Below, piece by piece: positions 53,401 through 63,160 of a stretch of DNA of 64,000 nt; the stretch's first letter is position 1; each line of letters starts with the position of its first letter. The DNA is taken from NCBI GenBank assembly GCA_037043235.1, contig JAWRVZ010000256.1, forward strand, positions 124,001-188,000. Reading direction: 5' to 3'. Under the pieces are notes generated by a model that did not search any database, was not told the DNA's origin, and saw only the letters and a list, made by a program, of their open reading frames with translations. This DNA comes from Rhodeus uyekii. Its lineage: Eukaryota > Chordata > Actinopteri > Cypriniformes > Acheilognathidae. The position numbers were made by a program, and so were the translations under genes.

Positions 53401-56400
53401 GAAATCCTATTCTTTTTTTGTCCGCATAGCAGAACCAGAAGTTGATAAAGCAAAGGTAATTGAGAGGAGAGCTAATTAAACTAATTGATGAGTGACAGCA
53501 AGTAAAACTGTCCTGGTATTAGAAAAAACACAACAAGATGAGACTTAACTGTCTGACTGCTTCATTAGAGAGTTTACTGTTCTGTTTTTTAAAACCAGCA
53601 GAAAAACAGAAGGAAAGATAAAAAAAGAAATAACACTTACTGACCTAAGGACAATTTGATGATTGGCAATCTTTTATATACTCTTATAAAAGCGCATCCC
53701 AATCCTACCTGTTTGTGATCAATATCACTTTCTTGACTGCATCACTTTATATAAATTAGAGTGGAACAGCATGAATAACTTATCTTGCAATGAAAGAATG
53801 ATAGAGCAAGTGCGTCTTGTGCCGTAAATCTGGTTATAATAGTTATATGTTATAAATGTGTTAATGTACTGTATAGCACAAAATGCTTAAAAAACATAAT
53901 ATGTTGTGCTGCATAAATGCTAGGCGATTTTCTGTGATGATCTGACCTGACTCGGGGCACCATCATACGGTGCTGCACCATCAACGTGTGACAGATGGAG
54001 GCCATCATGGTGAAGATGTCTTCACTCGCAGAGTCTCTCCACACTAATGTTAGCAGAGCATTAGTCTGCTGCTTGGTGTCCAACTTCTGTACACATTCCT
54101 GTGTTATGTAGTACACAGAAATCCAACTGCCATCCTTCTGAAAAAGAAACAGGATTATATCCAACTGTTTTAGCTCAAAATTGTATTCTGCTCTCTGAAT
54201 ATTTTCTTTTGTGTCATGCGTGTATACCTGCGCAGCAGGATGCTGTACATTCATTTCTTCTTCATCTTCTGAATCACTGTTAATGTCAGCTCTCCTGTTG
54301 CACTCGGTCACTGGCAACAATGGCAACAGAGTCTGTAGAGCATTTAAGTACAACAGCAACCCTTCCTCTGAGAGTGAACCTATACAAAGAAAACAGACAA
54401 ATGTATTACAAATTGATTCCAAAAGGATCACCTTGTGAGCATACGTTATACTAGGCATACATTTTGTCTTTAATACACACTACTCACCTAGTCCTGATTC
54501 TCCAACTGATAGCACAAAGTAAAAGAGCCAAGGAGCCTGAGCTCTGGCCTGGACAGAGGAGGCTATGGTGGCCTGGAGTGACCAAAGGAAGTTATGAAAT
54601 GGGAAAGATAGTTTTGGGTCTGCCAAAGCTGGCATGAAGAAATGATAGATTTGTTCGGTGAAAGGCGCAGAGATGAACTCCTCCGTGAATGCTGTAAAAA
54701 CAAACTGCCTGAAAATGAGAAAAGAGAAAAGGTTGTGTATTTAATACTCTATTGATTAACATGAACTGTAACACAACTGTAACTTGTGTTTAGCCTGTAG
54801 TAAGTACCTTAACTTTCAAATATTTTTAAGACATTACACTTATAGATCCAGGTCAATACTAACATACATTTGCATACACTCTTTTGGCCATTTATTTATC
54901 TATGAGATAAAAAAAAAAAAAAAAAGTAATCCTCTGGAAACAAGAGACCTTTTACTAGAATAACTTTGTCATATTTCCATATACATATATTACCAAATGA
55001 ACATTACAGTAATTAAGCAATTCTACAGAATGTATTTTGCCTTTGCTCTACAGACACAAAGTTGTTCAAATAGAGTGGCGCCTCTGCAATTTAGACTAAG
55101 CACACTAGAATAAAATATAATGTGACATTGTACACTACTGTTCAGAGGTTTGGAGTCAGAATGATTTTATTTTAATGGTTTTGAAAGAATCATTCTCATA
55201 TGCTGATTTGGCACTCAAGAAACATTTCTTACTATTGTCAATGTTTTTAAAGATTCTTTGATAAATGGAAAGTTCAAAAGAACAGCATTTATTTTAAATT
55301 GATAATAACATTCTAAATATCTTGCTATTAATTTCTTTCAAAAACGAAATCTTATTGGCCCTAAACTTTTGAATGGTAGTGTATATTATTAAACTATTAA
55401 TAATATACACTTAATTAATAGTTCTCGCATACAATAATATGCAAGAACAAATCGCTTCTGTACTTCTCAAGTTGTAAGTCACTTTGGATAAAAGCGTCTG
55501 CTAAATGAATAAATGTAAAATGTATTATTAAATGTAAAAGGAAAGAAATTTTTTTTTTAAGTGTCAATATGTCTTTCAATCAAAAGGTGAAACGTAACTG
55601 GAAACAACATCTGTCTGGTTTGTCTAGATATGTGCCACTATGTATATATACGAATGTGTGTGTGAGAGAGAGAACGCGAGAGAAAGGACACACAGGACTG
55701 TATGCACAAGCTTATATTCTCGCGCTCTTGTCGTTCTTCAGAGAGAAAAGAAAAGAAAACAGCACTGTTCGTCACTCAGAGTGTTAGAATGGAGGCTAAA
55801 TGTTGTGTAAACATTACATGTTGAGTCAATGAGTCTGTCTGGATTTTACTACTCTCTGTAAACACAGCAGTGAGGGAATTACTGTCCACTGGTCCTCTGA
55901 AAGGATAAAGCTAACGGTCTGCAACAAGGGAAACCTTTTACTGGGTGGGACCTGTCCACCACACATACACCATAACAAAGACATTCCTCTAACAGCTTAA
56001 ATCGAAAGCACTCCATAGCATATATTTCAAGTTTGAACCCATGTAAGTGTGTACCTGGTATCTGGGGGGCAGGAACTGTACGTAAAGTGCAGAGGCTTGA
56101 GTGTGTGTTCCAGCAGCGTTTGTGCCAGGGGAATGGAAGGGGCATCACTATATTCTAAACTCGAGGGCAACTTGTGATTCACTAAAACATACAGAGATCT
56201 GTAGTATCCTAAAAGACAAAGAAGTTATGATTAAAGTAGATTTTTTTCTAAATTAATAAGAGAATTGTGTACAGTCTCATCAATTGACGTCAAATTAAAC
56301 ATACGGTAAAACTCTGTACCTTTCTGTATCATATAGTGCAAAATTTGCTCAATAAGTGCAGTGACGTAGTTTTCATCCTGTAGAAAGGGCAAGTAGGTTC

Positions 56401-59400
56401 TCTCAGATGAAAACACCTCCAACATCCGCATTGGGACTGTCACATTCAGACTATCTTCACATGCTTGCAGTAACCTTAGACAGACAGAGAAAATGCTTAG
56501 GGACCAACCAACAATCAGATCTAAAGATTTACATGTTATTATGACAGACATATTTATTTACAACTACAGAAAACTAAAAAGAAAATGATATGGGGGAACA
56601 TCTAATTTTGTACCTGCAACAGTGTCCTAGTATCCTCTTGATCTGAAACAGGCAGCTCTGTCTTTCTGGCCCTGTTAGCAGCTTGACGAACTGAGCATGG
56701 TGCTTTACCAAACTCTGACACATCCAGATCTACAACAGTTAATTCATTAACATCCTTAAATGCAGTACAATGAGGTTTTTGGATTCATTAAAATGGCACC
56801 ATAGTACAAATCTCCAACTTCTTTTTTTATTTTTCATCAATTCATATACATACACACACACATTTATAAAGCGATTAACTAAAACAAAATGACATTGACC
56901 CTAATATGATACTTAGGACTGGGTAATATCTGAAAAAGAGCATTTGATCAATAATTGCCTTAAAAATATTGCGATATCCAATTGTCTACCACAGCCCCAG
57001 CTCCTTCTCCCGCCGGATTCAACACTGCCGATATACACACATCATGTCAACGTAAATACACATCATGTTGAGTTTGGCTGCACTTTATCTAATGATACCC
57101 TGCAATTCAGTTAGATTCATTTAATTATTGAAACATTACAAGACTCACATTGGTTAGTTAGAGCTTATACTAACATAAAACATTTGCTTTGCGGTTATGT
57201 TAACGCTGCTAATGATTTCCACACTGTTCTTCTCGAATTTGTGTTTGAAATAAATAAATAAATTACGTGAGGACAACTATTGAACACAACTGAACAAAAC
57301 AGAACCCAATTAGGTGATTTTAAGATTGATAAGTGCATGCTGATGTTACACAGCAATGTGTCTTTTGGAATAGAAGCATTTCATGATGGTGCGTTTAATT
57401 TCCTTAATTATAAGGTGCAGCGCTGTTAAGATATAATGCATTTCTTGTTTGTTTAAAATCAGAGATTAAAAACTAATTGGTTTGTTCTACATGAGCAAAA
57501 ACAGTAAGGTTATTTTTTTCTTTCTGGCTAGAGTTCCAAGGTTTCCTTATGCCTTATAATGAAATAAAAATGACTGCTTTATTTATTTAAAAACATAAGT
57601 TAATAAAAAAAAAAATATATATATATATTTATATTTGAATCTAAAGGCAAAGTATAACACACCCAATACTCGATAACAGGAGCTGCCAACATTGGAAACT
57701 CCGAACATGCATGAGATCATTTCTTCATCCATTTGCAATGTAACTCAATTGTATTTATAAAATCATTTAAATTAATTTAATGTTGATTTTTGTTTACTCG
57801 TTATGTACACTTTTTAAATTAAAATTAAGAAACAGGTGCTGTTACTGCTACCATTTTATTTTTTTATTTTCTAATTAACTTTTATTAGACTGCAGACCAA
57901 AATAAAATAGGCTTACTTGATAATATTATTTTTAAAATGGGAGATATGACTGCTATTCTGAATTTATAGGATACAGTTTGATTTGTTCATCTGCAGAACA
58001 AAATAACTGGCATAAAAACGAATGACAACGTTAAGTTCAGAATAAATAACGTCAATTAAAGAAGAGTAATCAAGAAAAATATATTGATAAATAATAATAA
58101 AAATGACAAAACTAAGGATAAATGCTGTTTGATAGAGAACATCTCCAAAGCATAGTCACATTCACAGATACAGTATATTCCTGTAAGAGCAGTCAGCGCT
58201 AAACAACAGGCAAATAAAATACAGATTAGGCTAATTCAAGTTAAAGCAGTTATTCTGTGAAGTTCAGAAAGTGGTTTTCTTTTCTTTCGTTTTTTTATGC
58301 GCTTTGGATGTGTGAGCAGCACAGAAAATAGCTCACATGAAGTGTTCTCTTTCTTCTGCTTAAAGAATGGTACCAAGAATTGGAATTGATTTTCTATGTC
58401 TATAACTGTACTAAATACTGGCCTTTTGAAAATATTTAATTCATGCTATTACATGTGTATGGTAACTATGGGACTATATGAGATATATTTGTCATTTTCG
58501 TGTGGTAACTGACTGTTGAGAGACATAATCTTATCATTTAGTATGATAATATCATCATATCACCCAGCCCTAATGACAAAAAGCTTGTTTAAACAGGCCA
58601 CACAGATAATATTTGTTATTATTTGCTCTTACCATTCTGTGTCTGTCTTCACTTTGTCTGTAAAAAAAGAGAAGCTGGCGAACAAGTTGGCTGAGTATGG
58701 CACTGTCTGTAAGTTGTGGGCCAGAGCCTGACTGGCACTGACACACACAGTGGTCAAAGCAGCCCCTTTGAATGGCATACTATATGAAAAAGAGAGAAAA
58801 TTCAGGAAATTAATAATATGTCTATCAACTACAAGAAAGAGTTCAAAGAAACCCTTCCACACTTGTAGAGTGATTCAACATACTTGCTGTTTCCGGTCTT
58901 GGTATCCCCTTATGTATGACTGAATGATGATTGCATTTTTTAGTCTTTTCCTCTCATCCTGAAATACAAACATACACAAAACCATATATGAAGGACAAGA
59001 CCATCTTCCATTTGATCATAACTCCAAGATTCACATGTATACATCTGGCTCTAATCTGAAAATAGATACAACTGCTCAGATACCCATCATGGGAGTTTTG
59101 TGATGCACCAAAAAATATTTGGATACTCAAGAAATCAAAATGTATTAAAGTCATTTAATTCGATAAAAGTAAAACTAAGCTTTTCTTAGAACTAGCACAA
59201 GATTTTGGTCCTATTTTTACAATAAAATGCTCTCACAATAAAAATCTGTGAAATACCCTAATAGGTGGTGCTCACCTCTCTTTTCCTTCTTTCTTCTTGT
59301 GTTCGATGAAGAAGTGATGCTTTTTCTTCCTGAAAAAAAAAGTGTTACATTACATAAAGTGACATATCAGTAGGATTTCAGTGCAACAAACATTCAGTTC

Positions 59401-60169
59401 AGATTCAGATTACAGTTTTTCCAAGGAAAGTGTTTGTTGGTTGGTTTCATTTCTCCATTTATTTTTATACTTGTATCAATCTCAGACAGGTTTGTTAACA
59501 AATCTTATGATGCCATTCAATTTTCACTCAGTACTAGTTGTCATGCCTTTTGCATTACATTGCACCAATTCATGCTTTTCATCTTCAGAAAGATCTTTCC
59601 TCCTCCTCATTATGCATGAGAACTGTGACTTACTGGAACAACCTCTTTAAGTAGGGTTTCCATTTTTAACCAAGTAGATCTGGCAAACTATTTAAACTTT
59701 TTGAGATTGATACGAGTCATCTGATAAGATATGGACAAATAAAACAAACACTTTCTTTGAAAAACTAAAATCTGAGCATTTCTTGTACTGAAATCCTACT
59801 GATATGTCACTGGCATGATAACTCGGAACACAGGGTGTAAATATATATATAAATACACATACATACAAACACACATCATTTGTGTTCCAAATTATCATGC
59901 AAGTGACATATCAGAGAGAGAGAGAGATTTACATTCAATATCAACATGGTCCAAAATAACCAGATTCACATTGATCATGTGGAAATTATTTGCACTAGTT
60001 TAGAGCACCAAACAAACATTTACAAATATACAATACAGTCAGTTTCTAAGTAGTAATCATTGTAGACAAACGTTTAGTGATTTAAACCACATGGAGAACT
60101 TACTTTTCTGCTAGCACCTCCAAGGGACACCTTGGGTGTTCTCCTGAAATCTCCCTCAAAACTGAACAT
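35456..60169 (-). CDS. ube3c: UBE3C, HECT-type E3 ubiquitin-protein ligase, 23 coding exons, complete
   Basis: Ubiquitin ligase of the HECT family; the known protein binds the proteasome and extends ubiquitin chains on hard-to-degrade substrates. Coding exons (minus strand): 60169-60104, 59329-59276, 58958-58884, 58779-58633, 56729-56614, 56474-56320, 56208-56055, 54708-54488, 54379-54228, 54137-53947, 50629-50543, 50459-50302, 50199-49973, 47269-47165, 45904-45817, 44449-44352, 44205-44073, 43488-43241, 40116-39904, 39053-38865, 38679-38613, 38177-38047, 35626-35456. They sum to 3246 nt, 1081 residues plus stop, close to 1083 in human. All introns are GT-AG and phases match. The start MFSFEGDF is the family's conserved N-terminus. 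An IQ-like helix (KNAIIIQSYIRGY) lies near residues 47-59. The HECT domain fills about the last 340 residues, with the catalytic cysteine in TASTCMNLLKLP (C1049) and the C-terminus GFELS. Recognised from memory of the human protein; no alignment was run. Confidence 0.96.
36560..37140. promoter_or_regulatory. Candidate conserved non-coding block, last ube3c intron
   Basis: High-complexity, repeat-free sequence containing 'cctaattaaggctgag' (36920-36935) and 'cattaaacagccccac', with balanced base composition unlike the rest of the intron. It resembles vertebrate developmental enhancers in texture. No comparison was available. Confidence 0.35.
38820..38846. repeat. (GT)n microsatellite
   Basis: A GT run ending about 20 bases from the donor of the 39053-38865 ube3c exon, so it lies in the 5' part of that intron on the minus strand. 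Confidence 0.9.
40600..40970. promoter_or_regulatory. Candidate conserved non-coding block, ube3c intron 18 (5' part on plus)
   Basis: Complex sequence with an octamer-like site in 'caattaatgcaaattg' (40861-40876), several TAAT cores and 'cctatcaataacgtc'. No repeats or coding potential. Proposed as an enhancer by composition only. Confidence 0.35.
41860..42460. promoter_or_regulatory. Candidate conserved non-coding block, ube3c intron 18
   Basis: About 600 bases of dense, non-repetitive sequence with repeated TAATT/AATTA cores ('gggttaattgaaag', 'caaattaatctcg', 'caccttaattgc', 'agcctaattgagc', 'gcattaatgaaac'), most like an ultraconserved developmental enhancer among all intronic blocks here. 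A small (GT) run at about 42048-42067 interrupts it. Evolutionary conservation is assumed, not shown. Confidence 0.4.
42735..43000 (+). mobile_element. tRNA-derived SINE (HE1-like)
   Basis: A box-like 'aatggttagaaagtatgac' and B box 'ggttgctggtttgattcc' of a pol III promoter start the element. The body has 'cccttgagtaagg', GT runs and the tail 'ggatgggttaaatg', 'gtatgggttcccatacttgg', 'tgtcactt', matching cyprinid SINEs from memory. It lies in a ube3c intron opposite to the gene. Confidence 0.7.
45160..45720. promoter_or_regulatory. Candidate conserved non-coding block, ube3c intron 15
   Basis: Complex repeat-free sequence with 'cgtttaattaactcggc' (45263-45279) and 'ggctaattgaattttt' (45610-45625). 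A 143-codon plus-strand frame (45285-45716) is open across it, antisense to ube3c, but it has no recognised domain and its start context is poor. I regard the frame as a by-product of GC-richer, probably constrained non-coding sequence. Confidence 0.35.
46250..46295. repeat. Short tandem duplication 'acattttctaaaatcac'
   Basis: The 17-base unit is repeated about two and a half times in ube3c intron 14. Confidence 0.8.
46580..46725 (+). mobile_element. tRNA-derived SINE with LINE-2 type tail
   Basis: A B-box like 'gggttcgatttcc' is followed by 'agggaaagcaagtagtaata' and then the 3' tail 'caagtcgctttggataaaa' with 'gtctgccaaatg'. This head and tail arrangement is typical of fish SINEs mobilised by L2 elements. 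The A box is poorly preserved. Confidence 0.7.
47640..48140. promoter_or_regulatory. Candidate conserved non-coding block, ube3c intron 13
   Basis: Non-repetitive, compositionally balanced sequence with 'ggttaattagcccatcgg' (47805-47822), 'caggccttaatgggt' and several ATTA cores, in an intron whose other parts are AT-rich. Enhancer role inferred. Confidence 0.35.
49590..49840. promoter_or_regulatory. Candidate conserved non-coding block upstream of ube3c exon 14
   Basis: Contains 'ctcattaattgtcaactc' (49719-49736) followed by 'ctaattagttcatc' (49739-49752), and 'ggactgctaatacagcgcc'. Dense homeodomain cores without repeats. Function inferred from composition only. Confidence 0.35.
51300..51328. 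repeat. (CA)n microsatellite
   Basis: Uninterrupted CA run in ube3c intron 10. Confidence 0.9.
53440..53530. promoter_or_regulatory. Homeodomain/TALE-type motif cluster, ube3c intron 10
   Basis: Within 30 bases (53472-53498) lie 'gctaattaaac', 'ctaattgatg' and 'agtgacag'. The first two are homeodomain sites and the last a TGACAG core used by MEIS/TGIF proteins. The spacing is tight enough to be a composite site. Not tested. Confidence 0.3.
55131..55383. mobile_element. Miniature inverted-repeat element (TACACTAC ends)
   Basis: Begins tacactactgttcagaggt and ends cttttgaatggtagtgta, imperfect inverted copies. The interior 'agaacagcatttattttaaa' and 'aacatttctta' matches the abundant cyprinid family also found at 16195-16525. 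Non-coding; in ube3c intron 7. Confidence 0.7.
55455..55520 (+). repeat. LINE-2/SINE tail fragment
   Basis: The 3' tail 'gtaagtcactttggataaaa' plus 'gcgtctgctaaatgaataaa' is present without a recognisable body. Confidence 0.65.
56913..58572. mobile_element. Putative non-autonomous DNA transposon, about 1.66 kb
   Basis: Left end ttaggactgggtaatat (56913) and right end, read in reverse, ttagggctgggtgatat (58572) form short terminal inverted repeats. 'Ttagggctgggcgata'-type ends are frequent in fish genomes. The interior is AT-rich with no transposase frame. It occupies most of the ube3c intron between the 58779-58633 and 56729-56614 exons. A related terminal fragment is at 26366. Superfamily (hAT-like) is uncertain. 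Confidence 0.5.
59358..59914. mobile_element. Inverted-repeat element with nested hairpin end, ube3c intron 1
   Basis: The sequence at 59358-59381 (agtgacatatcag, taggatttcagt) recurs inverted at 59788-59811. Similarity continues inward ('aaagtgtttgtt' on the left against 'aacaaacacttt' on the right), giving terminal repeats of about 85 bases. The right end is followed by an inverted copy of itself (59799-59833 against 59881-59914) across a loop of TA and CA repeats. No coding content. Confidence 0.6.
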
Positions 60170-61260
60170 AGTTACACTTTTCCCATCGAGCAGCAAAAAA
60201 CACAAATATCCTGTGTGCAGTGCAACAAAGTGCTGTCTGTAGCGGAAAGACAGAAAACAAAAAGATGATGAGACTGGCGTCAAGTCAGTGAACTAATCAT
60301 AATGGAAACATTATATCATGACAGGATTTATGTTTGCTTGTAACCATAAACACCAGCAAAGCTGCAGCTTAAATATTTACTACTGTGAAATAAAGCAGGT
60401 AGAAGATATTTAAAGCAACTTGATAGATAAGTGGGAAATTGTCATTCTAGCAGCAGCTAATCTGCAGGTGTGATGACCAACACTAAATACAGATGTGCAA
60501 TACTAGTGTATCTCAAACCATAAAACGCTCAAATATCATTTCAACTTAATGTACGTTGAATTCATACAAATCTCTGCGTGTATAACAATTGCCCAGCCAC
60601 GTACCCTCATCTGAGAGAAACGTGTTCTAGAAAATGGTTGTGCTTCTTCAAGAGACAAATACATTTGTTATGACTCAACCCAGGCTAGTTAGCTTGCTAA
60701 CATACAGAACCAGCAAAGAATCACTACACCAGAAGTTCTGCGTCATTTATGAACGTGCTCATTGAAGTTTTACGTATAGATGAGCTTTTGCGCTGTGAAA
60801 GACGTGGTGTTCTGGTATTTTCTTCAGGCAGAGCCACTGAACTTCTCTGTTAGCCTCTTGGCTAAAGGTTCTTTGACTAGCTAGCTAATGACTCAGCAGC
60901 AGGTCAATTGTCTTTCACCTCGAAAAATCCCAATTTCCCAGTCATTTACACATAAAACTGTATATTATTTTGGGTCTGTCGTCAATGAACGAGAATTAAG
61001 ACAGTAATTTGGAAACATCAATGCTGTGCTCTGCTCTGACACGTTAGTTCAGCTTGACATAAACTTCAGTCATATGTCGCTTCTACAGTCATCTAGTGAT
61101 TTCAGTGAGGTTTTACAGCTTTTTCTACTCATGAGTCGGATTAATAAATGAAATGCGAATTGTTTACCTGGTTTTACTGAATGATCAGCCGAACATACAG
61201 TTCAGCGACTGGAAATCAAAGAAAACAAAACCGAAATCGTTGCTCTTGCTCTACTAAACA
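60104..61260 (-). other. ube3c: ube3c 5' untranslated region (two exons, inferred)
   Basis: A likely first non-coding exon ends at 61168, where a CAG|GTAAAC donor is seen on the minus strand. It would join an acceptor (CTACAG) at 60237, so the second exon runs 60236-60104 and contains the start codon at 60169. The start of transcription, about 61230-61260, is a guess from the promoter motifs upstream. Transcript data would fix both ends. Confidence 0.5.
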
Positions 61261-61450
61261 AACACAACACCGAGAACAGCCCGCCCACTCAGTAATACGG
61301 AGAAAAACGATTGGACAGCACGACACCTGCTAACAAACGATTGGTTAAAAACGAGGTCAGTAACGTGAAAAATGTCACAATTACTTCCTGGATGAATCCC
61401 AGCAATAAAAGGAAACCAGTTGCGTACGGTGAAAGGACGTAATCTCCGGG
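61240..61450 (-). promoter_or_regulatory. ube3c: Probable ube3c promoter
   Basis: Just upstream of the inferred first exon there are two CCAAT boxes in minus orientation (ATTGG on plus at 61310-61314 and 61340-61344) and a GC-box core (ccgccc at about 61281-61286). Local CpG density is higher than in the surrounding AT-rich DNA. No TATA box was seen. This is typical of a housekeeping promoter; the call rests on motifs and position only. Confidence 0.5.
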
Positions 61451-61639
61451 GCGTTGAACTGGATCATATTAATGTTAGATCGTCTTTAAAAAAAGATATT
61501 ATAAAAATAGCTTTGTTTGTTTGTTTGTAAGGGATGTAAATATTGAATTGGCAAACATAGCAAAACAAAAAGGAACCCTCTACATAGTTTTAAGACATTA
61601 AACGCATAATTCAAACACATTAAAACGTTAAAAGCAGTT

Positions 61640-61815
61640 CCAAACTTGTAATACTTTCTTCTGTGGAACAAATGAGACGTTTTGAGAAACAAAGATGTAT
61701 TTTTCAAAATATCTTTTACATTCCACAGAAGATGGGGAGTCATGCAGATTTGAAATGGGTGTGACTAAATGATGGCAGAATTTCCATTTTGGAGAGAACT
61801 ATCGGTTTAACTTTA
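61640..61815. repeat. Common cyprinid repeat
   Basis: Contains 'caaaatatcttttacattcc', 'acagaaga', 'gtcatgcagatttgaaatgg' and 'gaactatcggttt', the sequence signature of an abundant cyprinid repeat. It lies upstream of the ube3c promoter. Confidence 0.6.
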
Positions 61816-62216
61816 AAGCCAGCTTACCTTTCAAACAAATACTCATCAGCACTTCACACATCTCTTCCTAAATATTACAGAATAGGACTCACACTCAATT
61901 CTTGGCATTTGATTCTTGTTGGACAGCAAGACAGGAAACCACTCAATTTCTCATATATGTTATAGAGGGATTTATGAGTTATTGATTGATCATATCCTGC
62001 CTTTTAGACCTGAAAAGGGTATAACGAGCCACTACAGCAAGTCTTCTGGAGCTACTTCAGAATACAAAATGTAGGTCTCATCATCTCAAAAGGTCTTTAA
62101 TTTTGAAAGATGTCAAAGAAGGGTCACCTATTTACGTCAACTCCCTGAGTTATATGTCTCCATAACTCTTTATTGAGGCTAGTTAATTGCTAATTTGTTC
62201 AAGAGTCCTCTCAGGA

Positions 62217-62273
62217 CTTGTATTCCTAAGTAAAAAGTGTCTTTATATGGAATATATGGATTCAGGGAATATA

Positions 62274-62355
<82 letters not shown>

Positions 62356-62532
62356 ACACACACACACAAAAGATGCTATAAAGCATTTTAGGTTTGTCAA
62401 AGAATCACAGTGAACAGTTCTTTAGTGTAAAGAACATTTTAATTATCAAAATAACTTTTACCCACTTTTATTTGACTTGTATTCCTAAGTAAAAAGTGTC
62501 TTTATATGGAATATATGGATTCAGGGAATATA

Positions 62533-62600
<68 letters not shown>

Positions 62601-62635
62601 TATATTCCCTGAATCCATATATTCCATATAAAGAC

Positions 62636-62686
<51 letters not shown>

Positions 62687-62817
62687 TTATATATATATAT
62701 CCACACACACACACAAAAGATGCTATAAAGCATTTTAGGTTTGTCAAAGAATCACAGTGAACAGTTCTTTAGTGTAAAGAACATTTTAATTATCAAAATA
62801 ACTTTTACCCACTTTTT
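62217..62817. repeat. Tandem segmental duplication containing long (AT)n tracts and a palindrome
   Basis: Unit 1 (about 62217-62470) and unit 2 (about 62477-62817) share 'cttgtattcctaagtaaaaa' at the start, the (AT)n core, 'ccacacacacacacaaaaga' and the run to 'acttttacccactttt'. In unit 2 the left flank is also present as an inverted copy at 62599-62640, making 62493-62640 a continuous palindrome. The numerous YIYIYI frames across it are artefacts. Confidence 0.85.
62277..62353. repeat. (AT)n microsatellite
   Basis: About 38 uninterrupted dinucleotides, in unit 1 of the duplication. Confidence 0.95.
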
Positions 62818-62979
62818 GCACAATGAAAAGGTTTCATGGATGTTAAAGTTTCTTTGTAGAACCTGACAATAAAAAGGTTTTATGTTTATGAGTTTATCGC
62901 ACAGCCTACGTTTTTAAATATTGAACAATTGTTCAATAGTTAACAGTTTATTATATAATGAATACAGAATCAAGCAGCC

Positions 62980-63021
62980 TTTACGTGTGTGTGTGTGTGT
63001 GTGTGTGTGTCTACATATATA

Positions 63022-63052
<31 letters not shown>

Positions 63053-63160
63053 AGATATAGATATATATATAGATATATATATATAGACACACACACATGT
63101 GTGCTTATGTTTACATATACAAGATTTGTGCTTATGTTTACATATACAAGATTTACAACT
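62980..63160. repeat. Compound microsatellite and 26-base tandem duplicate
   Basis: (GT)n at about 62983-63010, (TA)n and (TAGATA)n to about 63086, a short CA run, then two direct copies of 'tgtgcttatgtttacatata' plus 'caagat' at about 63100-63151. Confidence 0.85.

Noticed and set aside
53850..54458. A continuous 202-residue minus-strand frame
   Set aside because: It is two ube3c exons (54379-54228 and 54137-53947) with the short intron between them read through. The exon model with GT-AG sites keeps the same frame and matches the family better.
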